Positions 1 to 13,300 of a stretch of 64,000 bases of DNA are shown here, piece after piece; within the stretch, counting starts at the first letter, position 1, and the number at the start of each line of letters is the position of its first letter. A program made the position numbers and the translations under genes. Source of the DNA: Fasciola hepatica (Eukaryota; Platyhelminthes; Trematoda; Plagiorchiida; Fasciolidae). The stretch is from contig CANUEZ040000203.1 in assembly GCA_948099385.1 (NCBI GenBank), positions 1,736,001 through 1,800,000 on the forward strand. Direction: 5' to 3'. The notes under the pieces are model-generated. The model saw only the letters and a program-made list of their open reading frames with translations. It did not search any database and was not told where the DNA came from.

Positions 1-1081
1 ACAGAGAAGTCATCCATCATAGGAGTCGATCGGTGTGCGCGAAGCTGGTTCTTACCATTCAAATTGGAAGCGAGTTTGAGAAGTTTACAATATCATGTAG
101 TGTGGATGTTGAACAATGCGTTGATAGCCATCCCGGATAGACTTGTGTTGTTACGTTTTTCGATTCACAATGGTTCACCGGTTGTTGGAGTGCCCGTGGG
201 GGCTCGGTCGATGTGCACTGCTGATGAGTCGAGTCCCTTAGATGATGAAACAGCTGTACAGTGCTTCCATGGATTTCAATGCTCAGTTGAGCGTTCAAGC
301 TGCATGATCAATCATGTTATACAAATCTAATCTGATCTGATCTAATCTCGTACTACTAATCAATTGCATGCATAGTAAGGAAGCTGTGTAGGTTGTTCAT
401 TTGGGAATGCGTTGGTTGTACTTAGGCCCCTACAGAGAAGTCATCCATCATAGGAGTCGATCGGTGTGCGCGAAGCTGGTTCTTACCATTCAAATTTGAA
501 GCGAGTTTGGGAAGGGTGCTATATCATGTAGTGTAGATGTTGAACAAAGCGTTGATAGCCATCCCGGATAGCCTTGTGTTGTTAGGTTGTTCGATTCACA
601 ATGGTTCACCGGTTGTTGGAGTGCCCGTATGGGCTCGGTCGATGTGCACTGCTGATGAGTCGAGTCCCTTAGATGATGAAACAGCTGTACAGTGCTTCCA
701 TGGATTTCAATGCTCAGTTGAGCGTTCAAGCTGCATGATCAATCATATTATACAAATCTAATCTAATCTAATCTAATCTAATCTCGTACTACTAATCAAT
801 TGCATGCATAGTAAGGAAGCTGTGTAGGTTGTTCATTTGGGAATGCGTTGGTTGTACTTAGGCCCCTACAGAGAAGTCATCCATCATAGGAGTCGATCGG
901 TGTGCGCGAAGCTGGTTCTTACCATTCAAATTTGAAGCGAGTTTGGGAAGGGTGCTATATCATGTAGTGTAGATGTTGAACAATGCGTTGAGAGCCACCC
1001 CGGATAGCCCGGTGTTGTTAAGTTGTTCGATTCACGATGGTTCACCGGTTGTTGGAGTGCCCGTGGGGGCTCGGTCGATGT

Positions 1082-1131
1082 GCACTGCTGATGAGTCGAG
1101 TCCCTTAGAGGATGAAACAGCTGTTCATTGC
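1082..1131 (+). ncRNA. Hammerhead copy with mismatched helix I
   Basis: The 3' strand reads CATTGC instead of CAGTGC and the triplet is GTT. GCACTG can then form only five of six pairs, with a C-T mismatch in the middle. The core CTGATGA and GAAA are intact. The flanking TTTAAGTGCTCAG is also unusual. Activity is probably lowered. Confidence 0.7.
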
Positions 1132-1734
1132 TTCCATGGATTTAAGTGCTCAGTTGAGCGTTCAAGCTGCATGATCAATCATATTTCACAAATCTACTCT
1201 GATCTAATCTCGTACTACCAATCAATTACATGCATAGTAAGGAAGCTGTGTAAGTTGTTCATTTGGGAATGCGTTGGTTGTACTCAGGCCCCTACAGAGA
1301 AGTCATCCATCATAGGAGTCGATCGGTGTGCGCGAAGCTGGTTCTTACCATTCAAATTTGAAGCGAGTTTGGGAAGGGTGCTATATCATGTAGTGTAGAT
1401 GTTGAACAAAGCGTTGATAGCCATCCCGGATAGCCTTGTTTTGTTAAGTTGTTCGATTCACAATGGTTCACCGGTTGTTGGAGTGCCCGTGGTTGTTCGG
1501 TCGAAGTGCACTGCTGATGAGTCGAGTCCCTTAGAGGATGAAACAGCTGTACAGTGCTTCCATGGATTTCAATGCTCACTTGAGCGTTCAAGCTGCATGA
1601 TCAATCATGTTATACAAATGTGATCTAATCTAATCTAATCTCGTACTTCTAATCAATTGCATGCATAGTAAGGAAGCTGTGTAGGTTGTTCATTTGGGAA
1701 TGCGTTGGTTGTACTTAGGCCCCTACAGAGAAGT

Positions 1735-4270
1735 CATCCATCATAGGAGTCGATCTGTGTGCGCGAAGCTGGTTCTTATCATTCAAATTTGGAGCGAGTT
1801 TGGGAAGGGTGCTATATCATGTAGTGTAGATGTTGAACAAAGCGTTGAGAGCCATCCCGGATAGCCTTGTGTTAGTAAATTGTTCGATTCACAATGGTTC
1901 ACCGGTTGTTGGAATGCCCAGGGGGGCTCGGTCGATGTGCACTGCTGATGAGTCGAGTCCCTTAGAGGATGAAACAGCTGTACAGTGCTTCCATGGATTT
2001 CAATGCTCAGTTGAGCGTTCAAGCTGCATGATCAATCATATTATACAAATCTAATCTAATCTGAACTAATCTCGTACTACTAATCAATTGCACGCATATT
2101 AAGGAAGCTGTGTAGGTTGTTCATTTGGGAATGCGTTGGTTGTACTTAGGCCCCTACAGAGAAGTCATCCATCATAGGAGTCGATCGGTGTGCGCGAAGC
2201 TGGTTCTTACCATTCAAATTTGAAGCGAGTTTGGGAAGGGTGCTATATCCTGTAGTGTAGATGTTGAACAAAGCGTTGAGAGCCATCCCGGATAGCCTTG
2301 TTTTGTTAGGTTGTTCGATTCACAATGGTTCACCGGTTGTTGGAGTGCCCGTGGTTGCTCGGTCGATGTGCACTGCTGATGAGTCGAGTCCCTTAGAGGA
2401 TGAAACAGCTGTACAGTGCTTCCATGGATTTCAATGCTCAGTTGAGCGTTCAAGCTGCATGATCAATCATATTATACAAATCTAATCTAATCTGAACTTA
2501 TCTCATACTACTAATCAATTGCATGCATAGTAAGTAAGCTGTGTAGGTTGTTCATTTGGGAATGCGTTGGTTGTACTTAGGCCCCTAAAGAGAAGTCATC
2601 CATCATACGAGTCGATCGGTGTGCGCGTAGCTGATACTTATCATTAAAATTTGAAGCGAGTTTGGGAAGGGTGCTATATCCTGTAGTGTAGATGTTGAAC
2701 AAAGCGTTGAGAGCCATCCCGGATAGCCTTGTTTTGTTAAGTTGTTCGATTCACAATGGTTCACCGGTTGTTGGAGTGCCCGTGTGGGCTCGGTCGATGT
2801 GCACTGCTGATGAGTCGAGTCCCTTAGAGGATGAAACAGCTGTACAGTGCTTCCATGGATTTCAATGCTCAGTTGAGCGTTCAAGCTGCATGATCAATCA
2901 TATTATACAAATCTAATCTAATCTGATCTAATCTCGTAATACTAATCAATTGCATGCATAGTAAGGAAGCGTTGTAGGTTGTTCATTTGGGAATGCGTTG
3001 GTTGTACTTAGGCCCCTAAAGAGAAGTCATCCATCATACGAGTCGATCGGTGTGCGCGTAGCTGATACTTATCATTAAAATTTGAAGCGAGTTTGGGAAG
3101 GGTGCTATATCATGTAGTGTAGGAGTTGAACAAAGCGTTGAGAGCCATCCCGGATAGCCTTGTATTGTTAGGTTGTTCGATTCACAATGGTTCACCGGTT
3201 GTTGGAGTGCCCGTGGGGGCTCGGTCGATGTGCACTGCTGATGAGTCGAGTCCCTTAGAGGATGAAACAGCTGTACAGTGCTTCCATGGATTTCAATGCT
3301 CAGTTGAGCGTTCAAGCTGCATGATCAATCATATTATACAAATCTAATCTAATCTAATCTAATCTCGTACTAGTAATCAATTGCATGCATAGTAGGGAAG
3401 CTGTGTAGGTTGTTCATTTGGGAATGCGTTGGTTGTACTTAGGCCCCTACAGAGAAGTCATCCATCATAGGAGTCGATCTGTGTGCGCGAAGCTGGTTCT
3501 TATCATTCAAATTTGGAGCGAGTTTGGGAACGGTGCTATATCATGTAGTGTAGATGTTGAACAAAGCGTTGAGAGCCATCCCGGATAGCCCGGTGTTGTT
3601 AAGTTGTTCGATTCACAATGGTTCACCGGTTGTTGGAATGCCCGTGGGGGCTCGGTCGATGTGCACTGCTGATGAGTCGAGTCCCTTAGAGGATGAAACA
3701 GCTGTACAGTGCTTCCATGGATTTCAATGCTCAGTTGAGCGTTCAAGCTGCATGATCAATCATATTATACAAATCTAATCTAATCTGAACTAATCTCGTA
3801 ATACTAATCAATTGCATGCATATTAAGGAAGCTGTGTAGGTTGTTCATTTGGGAATGCGTTGGTTGTACTTAGGCCCCTACAGAGAAGTCATCCATCATA
3901 GGAGTCGATCGGTGTGCGCGAAGCTGGTTCTTACCATTCAAATTTGAAGCGAGTTTGGGAAGGGTGCTATATCCTGTAGTGTAGATGTTGAACAAAGCGT
4001 TGAGAGCCATCCCGGATAGCCTTGTTTTGTTAGGTTGTTCGATTCACAATGGTTCACCGGTTGTTGGAGTGCCCGTGGTTGCTCGGTCGATGTGCACTGC
4101 TGATGAGTCGAGTCCCTTAGAGGATGAAACAGCTGTACAGTGCTTCCATGGATTTCAATGCTCAGTTGAGCGTTCAAGCTGCATGATCAATCATATTATA
4201 CAAATCTAATCTAATCTGAACTTATCTCATACTACTAATCAATTGCATGCATAGTAAGTAAGCTGTGTAG
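1735..4270 (+). repeat. Four-monomer duplication, 1724-bp period
   Basis: The monomers around 1.75-2.55 kb recur at 3.47-4.27 kb, shifted by 1724 bp. Both copies share rare variants: CGATCTGTGTGCGCG with TTATCATTC and TTTGGAGCG near 1755-1800 and 3479-3524, and the spacer TCTGAACTTATCTCATAC followed by AGTAAGTAAGC near 2490-2540 and 4214-4264. The two monomers between them (cut at 2844 and 3275) share the different variant GTGCGCGTAGCTGATAC. Confidence 0.85.
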
Positions 4271-7200
4271 GTTGTTCATTTGGGAATGCGTTGGTTGTAC
4301 TTAGGCCCCTACAGAGAAGTCATCCATCATAGGAGTCGATCGGTGTGCGCGAAGCTGGTTCTTACCATTCAAATTTGAAGCGAGTTTGGGAAGGGTGCTA
4401 TATCATGTAGTGTAGATGTTGAACAAAGCGTTGATAGCCATCCCGGATAGCCTTGTGTTGTTAAGTTGTTCGATTCACAATGGTTCACCGGTTGTTGGAG
4501 TGCCCGTGGGGGCTCGGTCGATGTGCACTGCTGATGAGTCGAGTCCCTTAGAGGATGAAACAGCTGTACAGTGCTTCCATGGATTTCAATGCTCAGTTGA
4601 GCGTTCAAGCTGCATGATCAATCATATTATACAAATCTAATCTAATCTAATCTAATCTAATCTCGTACTACTAATCAATTGCATGCATAGTAAGGAAGCT
4701 GTGTAGGTTGTTCATTTGGGAATGCGTCGGTTGTACTTAGGCCCCTACAGAGAAGTCATCCATCATAGGAGTCGATCGGTGTGCGCGAAGCTGGTTCTTA
4801 CCATTCAAATTTGAAGCCAGTTTGGGAAGGGTGCTATATCATGTAGTGTGGATGTTGAACAAAGCGTTGAGTGCCATCCCGGATAGCCTTGTGTTGTTAA
4901 GTTGTTCGATTCACAATGGTTCACCAGTTGTTAGAGTGCCCGTGGGGGCTCGGTCGATGTGCACTGCTGATGAGTCGAGTCCCTTAGAGGATGAAACAGC
5001 TGTACAGTGCTTCCATGGATTTCAATGCTCAGTTGAGCGTTCAAGCTGCATGATCAATCATGTTATACAAATCTGATCTAATCTAATCTAATCTCGTACT
5101 ACTAATCAATTGCATGCATAGTAAGGAAGCTGTGCAGGTTGTTCATTTGGGAATGCGTTGGTTGTACTTAGGCCCCTACAGAGAAGTCATCCATCATAGG
5201 AGTCGATCGGTGTGCGCGGAGCTGGTTCTTACCATTCAAATTTGAAGCCAGTTTGGGAAGGGTGCTATATCATGTAGTGTAGATGTTGAACAATGCGTTG
5301 AGAGCCATCCCGGAAAGCCTTGTGTTGTTAAGTTGTTCGATTCACAATGGTTCACCGGTTGTTGGAGTGCCCGTGTGGGCTCGGTCGATGTGCACTGCTG
5401 ATGAGTCGAGTCCCTTAGATGATGAAACAGCTGTACAGTGCTTCCATGGATTTCAATGCACAGTTCAGCGTTCAAGCTGCATGATCAATCATATTTCACA
5501 AATCTAATATGATTTAATCTCGTACTACCAATCAGTTGCATGCATAGTAAGGAAGCTGTGTAGGTTGTTCATTTGGGAATGCGTTGGTTGTACTTAGGCC
5601 CCTACAGAGAAGTCATCCATCATAGGAGTCGATCGGTGTGCGCGAAGCTGGTTCTTACCATTCAAATTTGAAGCGAGTTTGGGAATTTTGCTATATCATG
5701 TAGTTTGGATGTTGAACAAAGCGTTGATAGCCATCCCGGATAGCCTTGTTTTGTTAAGCTGTTCGATTCACAATGGTTCACCGGTTGTTGGAGTGCCCGT
5801 GGGGACTCGGTCGATGTGCACTGCTGATGAGTCGAGTCCCTTAGATGATGAAACAGCTGTACAGTGCTTCCATGGATTTCAATGCTCAGTTGAGCGTTCA
5901 AGCTGCATGATCAATCATATTTCACAAATCTAATCTAATCTAATCTAATCTAATCTCGTACTACTAATCAATTGCATGCATAGTAAGGAAGCTGTGTAGG
6001 TTGTTCATTTGGGAATGCGTTGGTTGTACATAGGCCCCTACAGAGAAGTCATCCATCATAGGAGTCAATTGGTGTGCGCGAAGCTGGTTCTTACCATTCA
6101 AATTTGAAGCGAGTTTGGGAAGGGTGCTATATCATGTAGTGTAGATGTTGAACAATGCGTTTATAGCCATCCCGGATAGCCTTGTGTTGTTAGGTTGTTC
6201 GATTCACAATGGTTCACCGGTTGTTGGAGTGCCCGTGGGGGCTCGGTCGATGTGCACTGCTGATGAGTCGAGTCCCTTAGAGGATGAAACAGCTGTACAG
6301 TGCTTCCATGGATTTCAATGCTCAGTTGAGCGTTCAAGCTGCATGATCAATCATGTTATACAAATCTGATCTAATCTAATCTAATCTCGTACTACTAATC
6401 AATTGCATGCATAGTAAGGAAGCTGTGTAGGTTGTTCATTTGGGAATGCGTTGGTTGTACTTAGGCCCCTACAGAGAAGTCATCCATCATAGGAGTCGAT
6501 CGGTGTGCGCGAAGCTGGTTCTTACCATTCAAATTTGAAGCCAGTTTGGGAAGGATGCTATATATGATGTAGTGTAGATGTTGAACAAAGCGTTGATAGC
6601 CATCCCGGATAGCCTTGTGTTGTTAAGTTGTTCGATTCACAATGGTTCACCGGTTGTTGGAGTGCCCGTGGGGGCTCGGTCGATGTGCACTGCTGATGAG
6701 TCGAGTCCTTTAGAGGATGAAACAGCTGTACAGTGCTTGCATGGATTTCAATGCTCAGTTGAGCGTTCAAGCTGCATGATCAATCATATTATACAAATCT
6801 AATCTAATCTAATCTAATCTAATCTCGTACTACTAATCAATTGCATGCATAGTAAGGAAGCTGTGTAGGTTGTTCATTTGGGAATGCGTTGGTTGTACTT
6901 AGGCCCCTACAGAGAAGTCATCCATCATAGGAGTGGATCGGTGTGCGCGAAGCTGGTTCTTACCATTCAAATTGGAAGCGAGTTTGAGAAGGTTACAATA
7001 TCATGTAGTGTGGATTTTGAACATTGCGTTGATAGCCATCCCGGATAGACTTGTGTTGTTACGTTTTTCGATTCACAATGGTTCACCGGTTGTTGGAGTG
7101 CCCGTGGGGGCTCGGTCGATGTGCACTGCTGATGAGTCGAGTCCCTTAGATGATGAAACAGCTGTACAGTGCTTCCATGGATTTCAATGCTCAGTTGAGC

Positions 7201-8860
7201 GTTCAAGCTGCATGATCAATCATGTTATACAAATCTAATCTAATCTAATCTAATCTCGTACTACTAATCAATTGCATGCATGGTAAGGAAGCTGTGTAGG
7301 TTGTTCATTTGGGAATGCGTTGGTTGTACTTAGGCCCCTACAGAGAAGTCATCCATCATAGGAGTCGATCGGTGTGCGCGAAGCTGGTTCTTACCATTCA
7401 AATTTAAAGCGAGTTTGGGAAGGGTGCTATATCATGTAGTTTAGATGTTGAACAAAGCGTTGAGAGACATCCCGGATAGCCTTGTGTTGTTAAGTTGTTC
7501 GATTCACAATGGTTCACCGGTTGTTGGAGTGCCCGTGTGTACTCGGTCGATGTGCACTGCTGATGAGTCGAGTCCCTTAGTTGATGAAACAGCTGTACAG
7601 TGCTTCCTTGGATTTCAATGCTGAATTGTGCGTTCAAGCTGCATGATCAATCATGTTATACAAATCTAATCTAATCTAATCTAATCTAATCTAATCTCGT
7701 ACTACTAATCAATTGCATGCATAGTAAGGAATCTGTGTAGGTTGTTCATTTGGGAATGCGTTGGTTGTACTTAGGCCCCTACAGAGAAGTCATCCATCAT
7801 AGGAGTCGATCGGTGTGCGCGAAGCTGGTTCTTACCATTCAAATTTGAAGCGAGTTTGGGAAGGGTGCTATATCATGTAGTGTAGATGTTGAACAAAGCG
7901 TTGATAGCCATCCCGGATAGCCTTGTTTTGTTAAGTTGTTCGATTCACAATGGTTCACCAGTTGTTAGAGTGCCCGTGGTTGCTCGGTCGATGTGCACTG
8001 CTGATGAGTCGAGTCCCTTAGAGGATGAAACAGCTGTACAGTGCTTCCATGGATTTCAATGCTCAGTTGAGCGTTCAAGCTGCATGATCAATCATATTAT
8101 ACAAGTCTAATCTAATCTAATCTAATCTCGTACTACTAATCAATTGCATGCATAGTAAGGAAGCTGTGTAGGTTGTTCATTTGGGAATGCGTTGGTTGTA
8201 CTTAGGCCCCTACAGAGAAGTCATCCATCATAGGAGTCGATCGGTGTGCGCGAAGCTGGTTCTTACCATTCAAATTGGAAGCGAGTTTGGGAAGGGTGCT
8301 ATATCATGTAGTGTAGATGTTGAACAAAGCGTTGATAGCCATCCCGGATAGCCTTGTGTTGTTAGGTTGTTCGATTCACAATGGTTCACCGGTTGTTGGA
8401 GTGCCCGTGGGGGCTCGGTCGATGTGCACTGCTGATGAGTCGAGTCCCTTAGAGGATGAAACAGCTGTTCAGTGCTTCCATGGATTTCAATGCTCAGTTG
8501 AGCGTTCAAGCTGCATGATCAATCTTATTATACAAATCAGATCTAATCTAATCTAATCTAATCTCGTACTACTAATCAATTGCATGCATAGTAAGGAAGC
8601 TGTGAAGGTTGTTCATTTGGGAATGCGTTGGTTGTACTCAGGCCCCTACAGAGAGTCATCCATCATAGGAGTCGATCGGTGTGCGCGAAGCTGGTTCTTA
8701 CCATTTAAATTTAGAGCGAGTTTTGGAAGGGTGCTATATCATGTAGTGTAGATGTTGAACAAAGCGTTGAGAGCCATCCCGGATAGCCTTGTGTTGTTAA
8801 GTTGTTCGATTCACAATGTTTCACAAGATATTGGTGGGTCCGTGGGGGCTCGGTCGATGT

Positions 8861-8910
8861 GCACTGCTGATGAGTCGAGTCCCTTAGAGGATGAAGCAGC
8901 AGTACAGTGC
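8861..8910 (+). ncRNA. Hammerhead copy with altered GAAA and helix III
   Basis: GAAGCAGCAGTACAGTGC replaces GAAACAGCTGTACAGTGC. The last A of GAAA, which pairs with the U of the cleavage triplet, is G (possible G-U wobble). The palindrome CAGCTG becomes CAGCAG, so neither the inner A-U pair nor the self-complementary dimer helix can form fully. It is the only copy with this pair of changes. Confidence 0.7.
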
Positions 8911-9291
8911 TTCCATGGATTTCAATGCTCAGTTGAGCGTTCAAGCTGCATGATCAATCATATTATACAAATCTAATCTAATCTAATCTAATCTCGTACT
9001 ACTAATCAATTGCATGCATAGTGAGGAAGCTGTGTAGGTTGTTCATTTGGGAATGCGTTGGTTGTACTGAGGCCCCTACAGAGAAGACATCCATCATAGG
9101 AGTCGATCGGTGTGCGCGAAGCTGGTTCTTACCAGTCAAATTGGAAGCCAGTTTGGGAAGGGTGCTATATCATGTAGTGTAGATGTTGAACAAAGCGTTG
9201 ATAGCCATCCCGGATAGCCTTGTGTTGTTAGGTTGTTCGATTCACAATGGTTCACCGGTTGTTGGAGTGCCCGTGTGGGCTCGGTCGATGT

Positions 9292-9341
9292 GCACTGCTG
9301 ATGAGTCGAGTCCCTTAGAGGATGAAACAGCTGTTCAGTGC
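9292..9341 (+). ncRNA. Hammerhead copies with GTT cleavage triplet
   Basis: CAGCTGTTCAGTGC replaces CAGCTGTACAGTGC here and at 8426-8475 and 9728-9777. GTT still obeys the NUH rule for hammerhead cleavage sites, so activity may persist. The three are neighbours or next neighbours, which suggests local spread of one mutation. Confidence 0.7.
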
Positions 9342-10017
9342 TTCCTTGGATTTCAATGCTGAATTGTGCGTTCAAGCTGCATGATCAATAATGTTATACA
9401 AATCTAATGTAATCTAATTTAATCTAATCTCGTACTACTAATCAATTGCATGCATAGTAAGGAAGCTGTGTAGGTTGTTCATTTGGGAATGCGTTGGTTG
9501 TACTGAGGCCCCTACAGAGAAGACATCCATCATAGGAGTCGATCGGTGTGCGCGAAGCTGGTTCTTACCATTCAAATTGGAAGCCAGTTTGGGAAGGGTG
9601 CTATATCATGTAGTGTAGATGTTGAACAAAGCGTTGATAGCCATCCCGGATAGCCTTGTGTTGTTAGGTTGTTCGATTCACAATGGTTCACCGGTTGTTG
9701 GAGTGCCCGTGTGGGCTCGGTCGATGTGCACTGCTGATGAGTCGAGTCCCTTAGAGGATGAAACAGCTGTTCAGTGCTTCCATGGATTTCAATGCTCAGT
9801 TGAGCGTTCAAGCTGCATTATCAATCATATTATACAAATCTAATCTAATCTAATCTAATCTCGTACTACTAATCAATTGCAAGCATAGTAAGGAAGCTGT
9901 GTAGGTTGTTCATTTGGGAATGCGTTGGTTGTACTTAGGCCCCTACAGAGAGTCATCCATCATAGGAGTCGATCGGTGTGCGCGAAGCTGGTTCTTACCA
10001 TTTAAATTTAGAGGGAG

Positions 10018-10026
10018 TTTTTTTTT
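10018..10026 (+). other. T9 run replacing a GGG in one monomer
   Basis: Where other monomers read GAGTTTGGGAAGGGTG, this copy reads GAGT, eight more T, then GAAGGGTG. It is the longest homopolymer I saw in the window. It lies just upstream of the A-box-like motif of the same monomer. On the + strand a run of four or more T is a Pol III termination signal, so it could stop read-through from the preceding unit. Confidence 0.8.
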
Positions 10027-10388
10027 GAAGGGTGCTATATCATGTAGCGTAGGTGTTGAACAAAGCGTTGATAGCCATCCCGGATAGCCTTGTGTTGTTA
10101 AGTTGTTCGATTCACAATGTATCACCAGATATTGGTGTGTCCGTGGGGGCTCGGTCGATGTGCACTGCTGATGAGTCGAGTCCCTTAGAGGATGAAACAG
10201 CTGTACAGTGCTTCCATGGATTTCAATGCTCAGTTGAGCGTTCAAGCTGCATGATCAATCATATTATACAAATCTAATCTAATCTAATCTAATCTCGTAC
10301 TACTCATCAATTGCATGCATAGTAGGGAAGCTGTGTAGGTTGTTCATTTGGGAATGCGTTGGTTGTACTTAGGCCCCTACAGAGAAGT

Positions 10389-13300
10389 CATCCATCATAG
10401 GAGTCGATCGGTGTGCGCGAAGCTGGTTCTTACCATTCAAATTTGAAGCGAGTTTGGGAAGGGTGCTATATCATGTAGTGTAGATGTTGAACAAAGCGTT
10501 GAGAGCCATCCCGGATAGCCTTGTGTTAGTAAATTGTTCGATTCACAATTGTTCACCGGTTGTTGGAGTGCCCGTGGGGGCTCGGTCGATGTGCACTGCT
10601 GATGAGTCGAGTCCCTTAGAGGATGAAACAGCTGTACAGTGCTTCCATGGATTTCAATGCTCAGTTGAGCGTTCAAGCTGCATGATCAATCATATTATAC
10701 AAATTTAATCTAATCTCGTACTACTAATCAATTGCATGCATAGTAAGGAAGCTGTGTAGGTTGTTCATTTGGGAATGCGTTGGTTGTACTTAGGCCCCTA
10801 CAGAGAAGTCATCCATCATAGGAGTCGATCGGTGTGCGCGAAGCTGGTTCTTACCATTCAAATTTGAAGCGAGTTTGGGAAGGGTGCTATATCATGTAGT
10901 GTAGATGTTGAACAAAGCGTTGAGAGCCATATCGGATAGCCTTGTGTTGTTAAGTTGTTCGATTCACAATGGTTCACCGGTTGTTGGAGTGCCCGTGGGG
11001 GCTCGGTCGATGTGCACTGCTGATGAGTCGAGTCCCTTAGAGGATGAAGCAGCTGTACAGTGGTTCCATGGATTTCAATGCTCAGTTGAGCGTTCAAGCT
11101 GCATGATCAATCATATTATACAAAGCTAATCTAATCTGATCTAATCTCGTACTACTAATCAATTGCATGCATAGTGAGGAAGCTGTGTAGGTTGTTCATT
11201 TGGGAATGCGTTGGTTGTACTTAGGCCCCTACAGAGAAGTCATCCATTATAGGAGTCGATCGGTGTGCGCGAAGCTGGTTCTTACCATTCAAATTTGAAG
11301 CGAGTTTGGGAAGGGTGCTATATCATGTAGTGTAGATGTTGAACGAAGCGTTGAGAGCCATCCCGGATAGCCTTGTGTTGTTAAGTTGTTCGATTCACAA
11401 TGGTTCACCGGTTGTTGGAGTGCCCGTGGGGGCTCGGTCGATGTGCACTGCTGATGAGTCGAGTCCCTTAGAGGATGAAACAGCTGTACAGTGCTTCCAT
11501 GGATTTCAATGCTCAGTTGAGCGTTCAAGCTGCATGATCAATCATATTATACAAATTTATTCTCAACTCGTCTCGCACTACTAATCAAGTGCATGCATAG
11601 TAAGGAAGCTGTGTAGGTTGTTCATTTGGGAATGCGTTGGTTGTACTTAGGCCCCTACAGAGAGTCATCCATCATAGGAGTCGATCGGTGTGCGCGAAGC
11701 TGGTTCTTACCATTCAAATTTGAAGCGAGTTTGGGAAGGGTGCTATATCATGTAGTGTAGATGTTGAACAAAGCGTTGAGAGCCATCCCGGATAGCCTTG
11801 TGTTGTTAAGTTGTTCGATTCACAATGGTTCACCGGTTGTTGGAGTGCCCGTGGGGGCTCGGTCGATGTGCACTGCTGATGAGTCGAGTCCCTTAGAGGA
11901 TGAAACAGCTGTACAGTGCTTCCATGGATTTCAATGCTCAGTTGAGCGTTCAAGCTGCATGATCAATCATATTATACAAATCTAATCTAATCTAATCTAA
12001 TCTCGTACTACTAATCAATTGCATGCATAGTGAGGAAGCTGTGTAGGTTGTTCATTTGGGAATGCGTTGGTTGTACTTAGGCCCCTACAGAGAAGTCATC
12101 CATCATAGGAGTCGATCGGTGTGCGCGAAGCTGGTTCTTACCATTCAAATTTGAAGCGAGTTTGGGAAGGGTGCTATATCATGTAGTGTAGATGTTGAAC
12201 AAAGCGTTGAGAGCCATCCCGGATAGCCTTGTGTTAGTAAATTGTTCGATTCACAATTGTTCACCGGTTGTTGGAGTGCCCGTGGGGGCTCGGTCGATGT
12301 GCACTGCTGATGAGTCGAGTCCCTTAGAGGATGAAACAGCTGTACAGTGCTTCCATGGATTTCAATGCTCAGTTGAGCGTTCAAGCTGCATGATCAATCA
12401 TATTATACAAATCTAATCTAATCTCGTACTACTAATCAATTGCATGCATAGTAAGGAAGCTGTGTAGGTTGTTCATTTGGGAATGCGTTGGTTGTACTTA
12501 GGCCCCTACAGAGAAGTCATCCATCATAGGAGTCGATCGGTGTGCGCGAAGCTGGTTCTTACCATTCAAATTGGAAGCGAGTTTGGGAAGGGTGCTATAT
12601 CATGTAGTGTAGATGTTGAACAAAGCGTTGAGAGCCATCCCGGATAGCCTTGTGTTGTTAAGTTGTTCGATTCACAATGGTTCACCGGTTGTTGGAGTGC
12701 CCGTGGGGGCTCGGTCGATGTGCACTGCTGATGAGTCGAGTCCCTTAGAGGATGAAGCAGCTGTACAGTGGTTCCATGGATTTCAATGCTCAGTTGAGCG
12801 TTCAAGCTGCATGATCAATCATATTATACAAAGCTAATCTAATCTGATCTAATCTCGTACTACTAATCAATTGCATGCATAGTAAGGAAGCTGTGTAGGT
12901 TGTTCATTTGGGAATGCGTTGGTTGTACTTAGGCCCCTACAGAGAAGTCATCCATTATAGGAGTCGATCGGTGTGCGCGAAGCTGGTTCTTACCATTCAA
13001 ATTTGAAGCGAGTGTGGGACGGGTGCTATATAATGTAGTGTAGATGTTGAACAAAGCGTTGAGAGCCATCCCGGATAGCCTTGTGTTGTTAAGTTGTTCG
13101 ATTCACAATGGTTCACCGGTTGTTGGAGTGCCCGTGGGGGCTCGGTCGATGTGCACTGCTGATGAGTCGAGTCCCTTAGAGGATGAAACAGCTGTACAGT
13201 GCTTCCATGGATTTCAATGCTCAGTTGAGCGTTCAAGCTGCATGATCAATCATATTATACAAATCTAATCTCAACTCGTCTCGCACTAATAATCAAGTGC

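Larger units (their letters stand above)
1..7249 (+). repeat. Block 1: heterogeneous monomers 1-17
   Basis: Predicted ribozyme scission follows bases 258, 689, 1125, 1551, 1982, 2413, 2844, 3275, 3706, 4137, 4568, 5004, 5435, 5861, 6297, 6730 and 7166. Several copies have the helix II loop ending GATGAT instead of GAGGAT (258, 689, 5435, 5861, 7166). The first monomer and the one at about 6.93-7.24 kb are sister copies sixteen units apart: both read ATTGGAAGCGAGTTTGAGAA and ACGTTTTTCGATTC, where a T5 run replaces the G of the B-box-like motif. The copy cut at 1125 has a damaged ribozyme. Confidence 0.93.
7250..10388 (+). repeat. Block 2: most divergent monomers 18-24
   Basis: Predicted scission follows 7597, 8038, 8469, 8904, 9335, 9771 and 10205. 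Three copies (8469, 9335, 9771) have GTT instead of GTA at the cut site. Two (8904, 10205) carry a rewritten segment, TTTCACAAGATATTGG and TATCACCAGATATTGG, where others read GGTTCACCGGTTGTTGG. Two (7597, 9335) read CTTGGATTTCAATGCTGAATTGTGC downstream of the ribozyme in place of the usual CATGG...CTCAGTTGAGC. GAGAGTCATCC, a 2-bp deletion, occurs near 8650 and 9948. This is the least homogenised stretch of the window. Confidence 0.9.

Noticed and set aside
490..729. Repeated - strand reading frame of about 79 codons
   Set aside because: Mirror image of the same conserved segment; no start context, no domain, lost or truncated in many units. No evidence of a gene.
537..761. Repeated + strand reading frame of about 74 codons beginning ATGTTGAAC
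   Set aside because: It exists because the units are near-identical. It spans a ribozyme and ends in the microsatellite, has no recognisable domain or signal, is broken by 1-bp indels and stops in several units, and an antisense frame of similar length is just as well kept.
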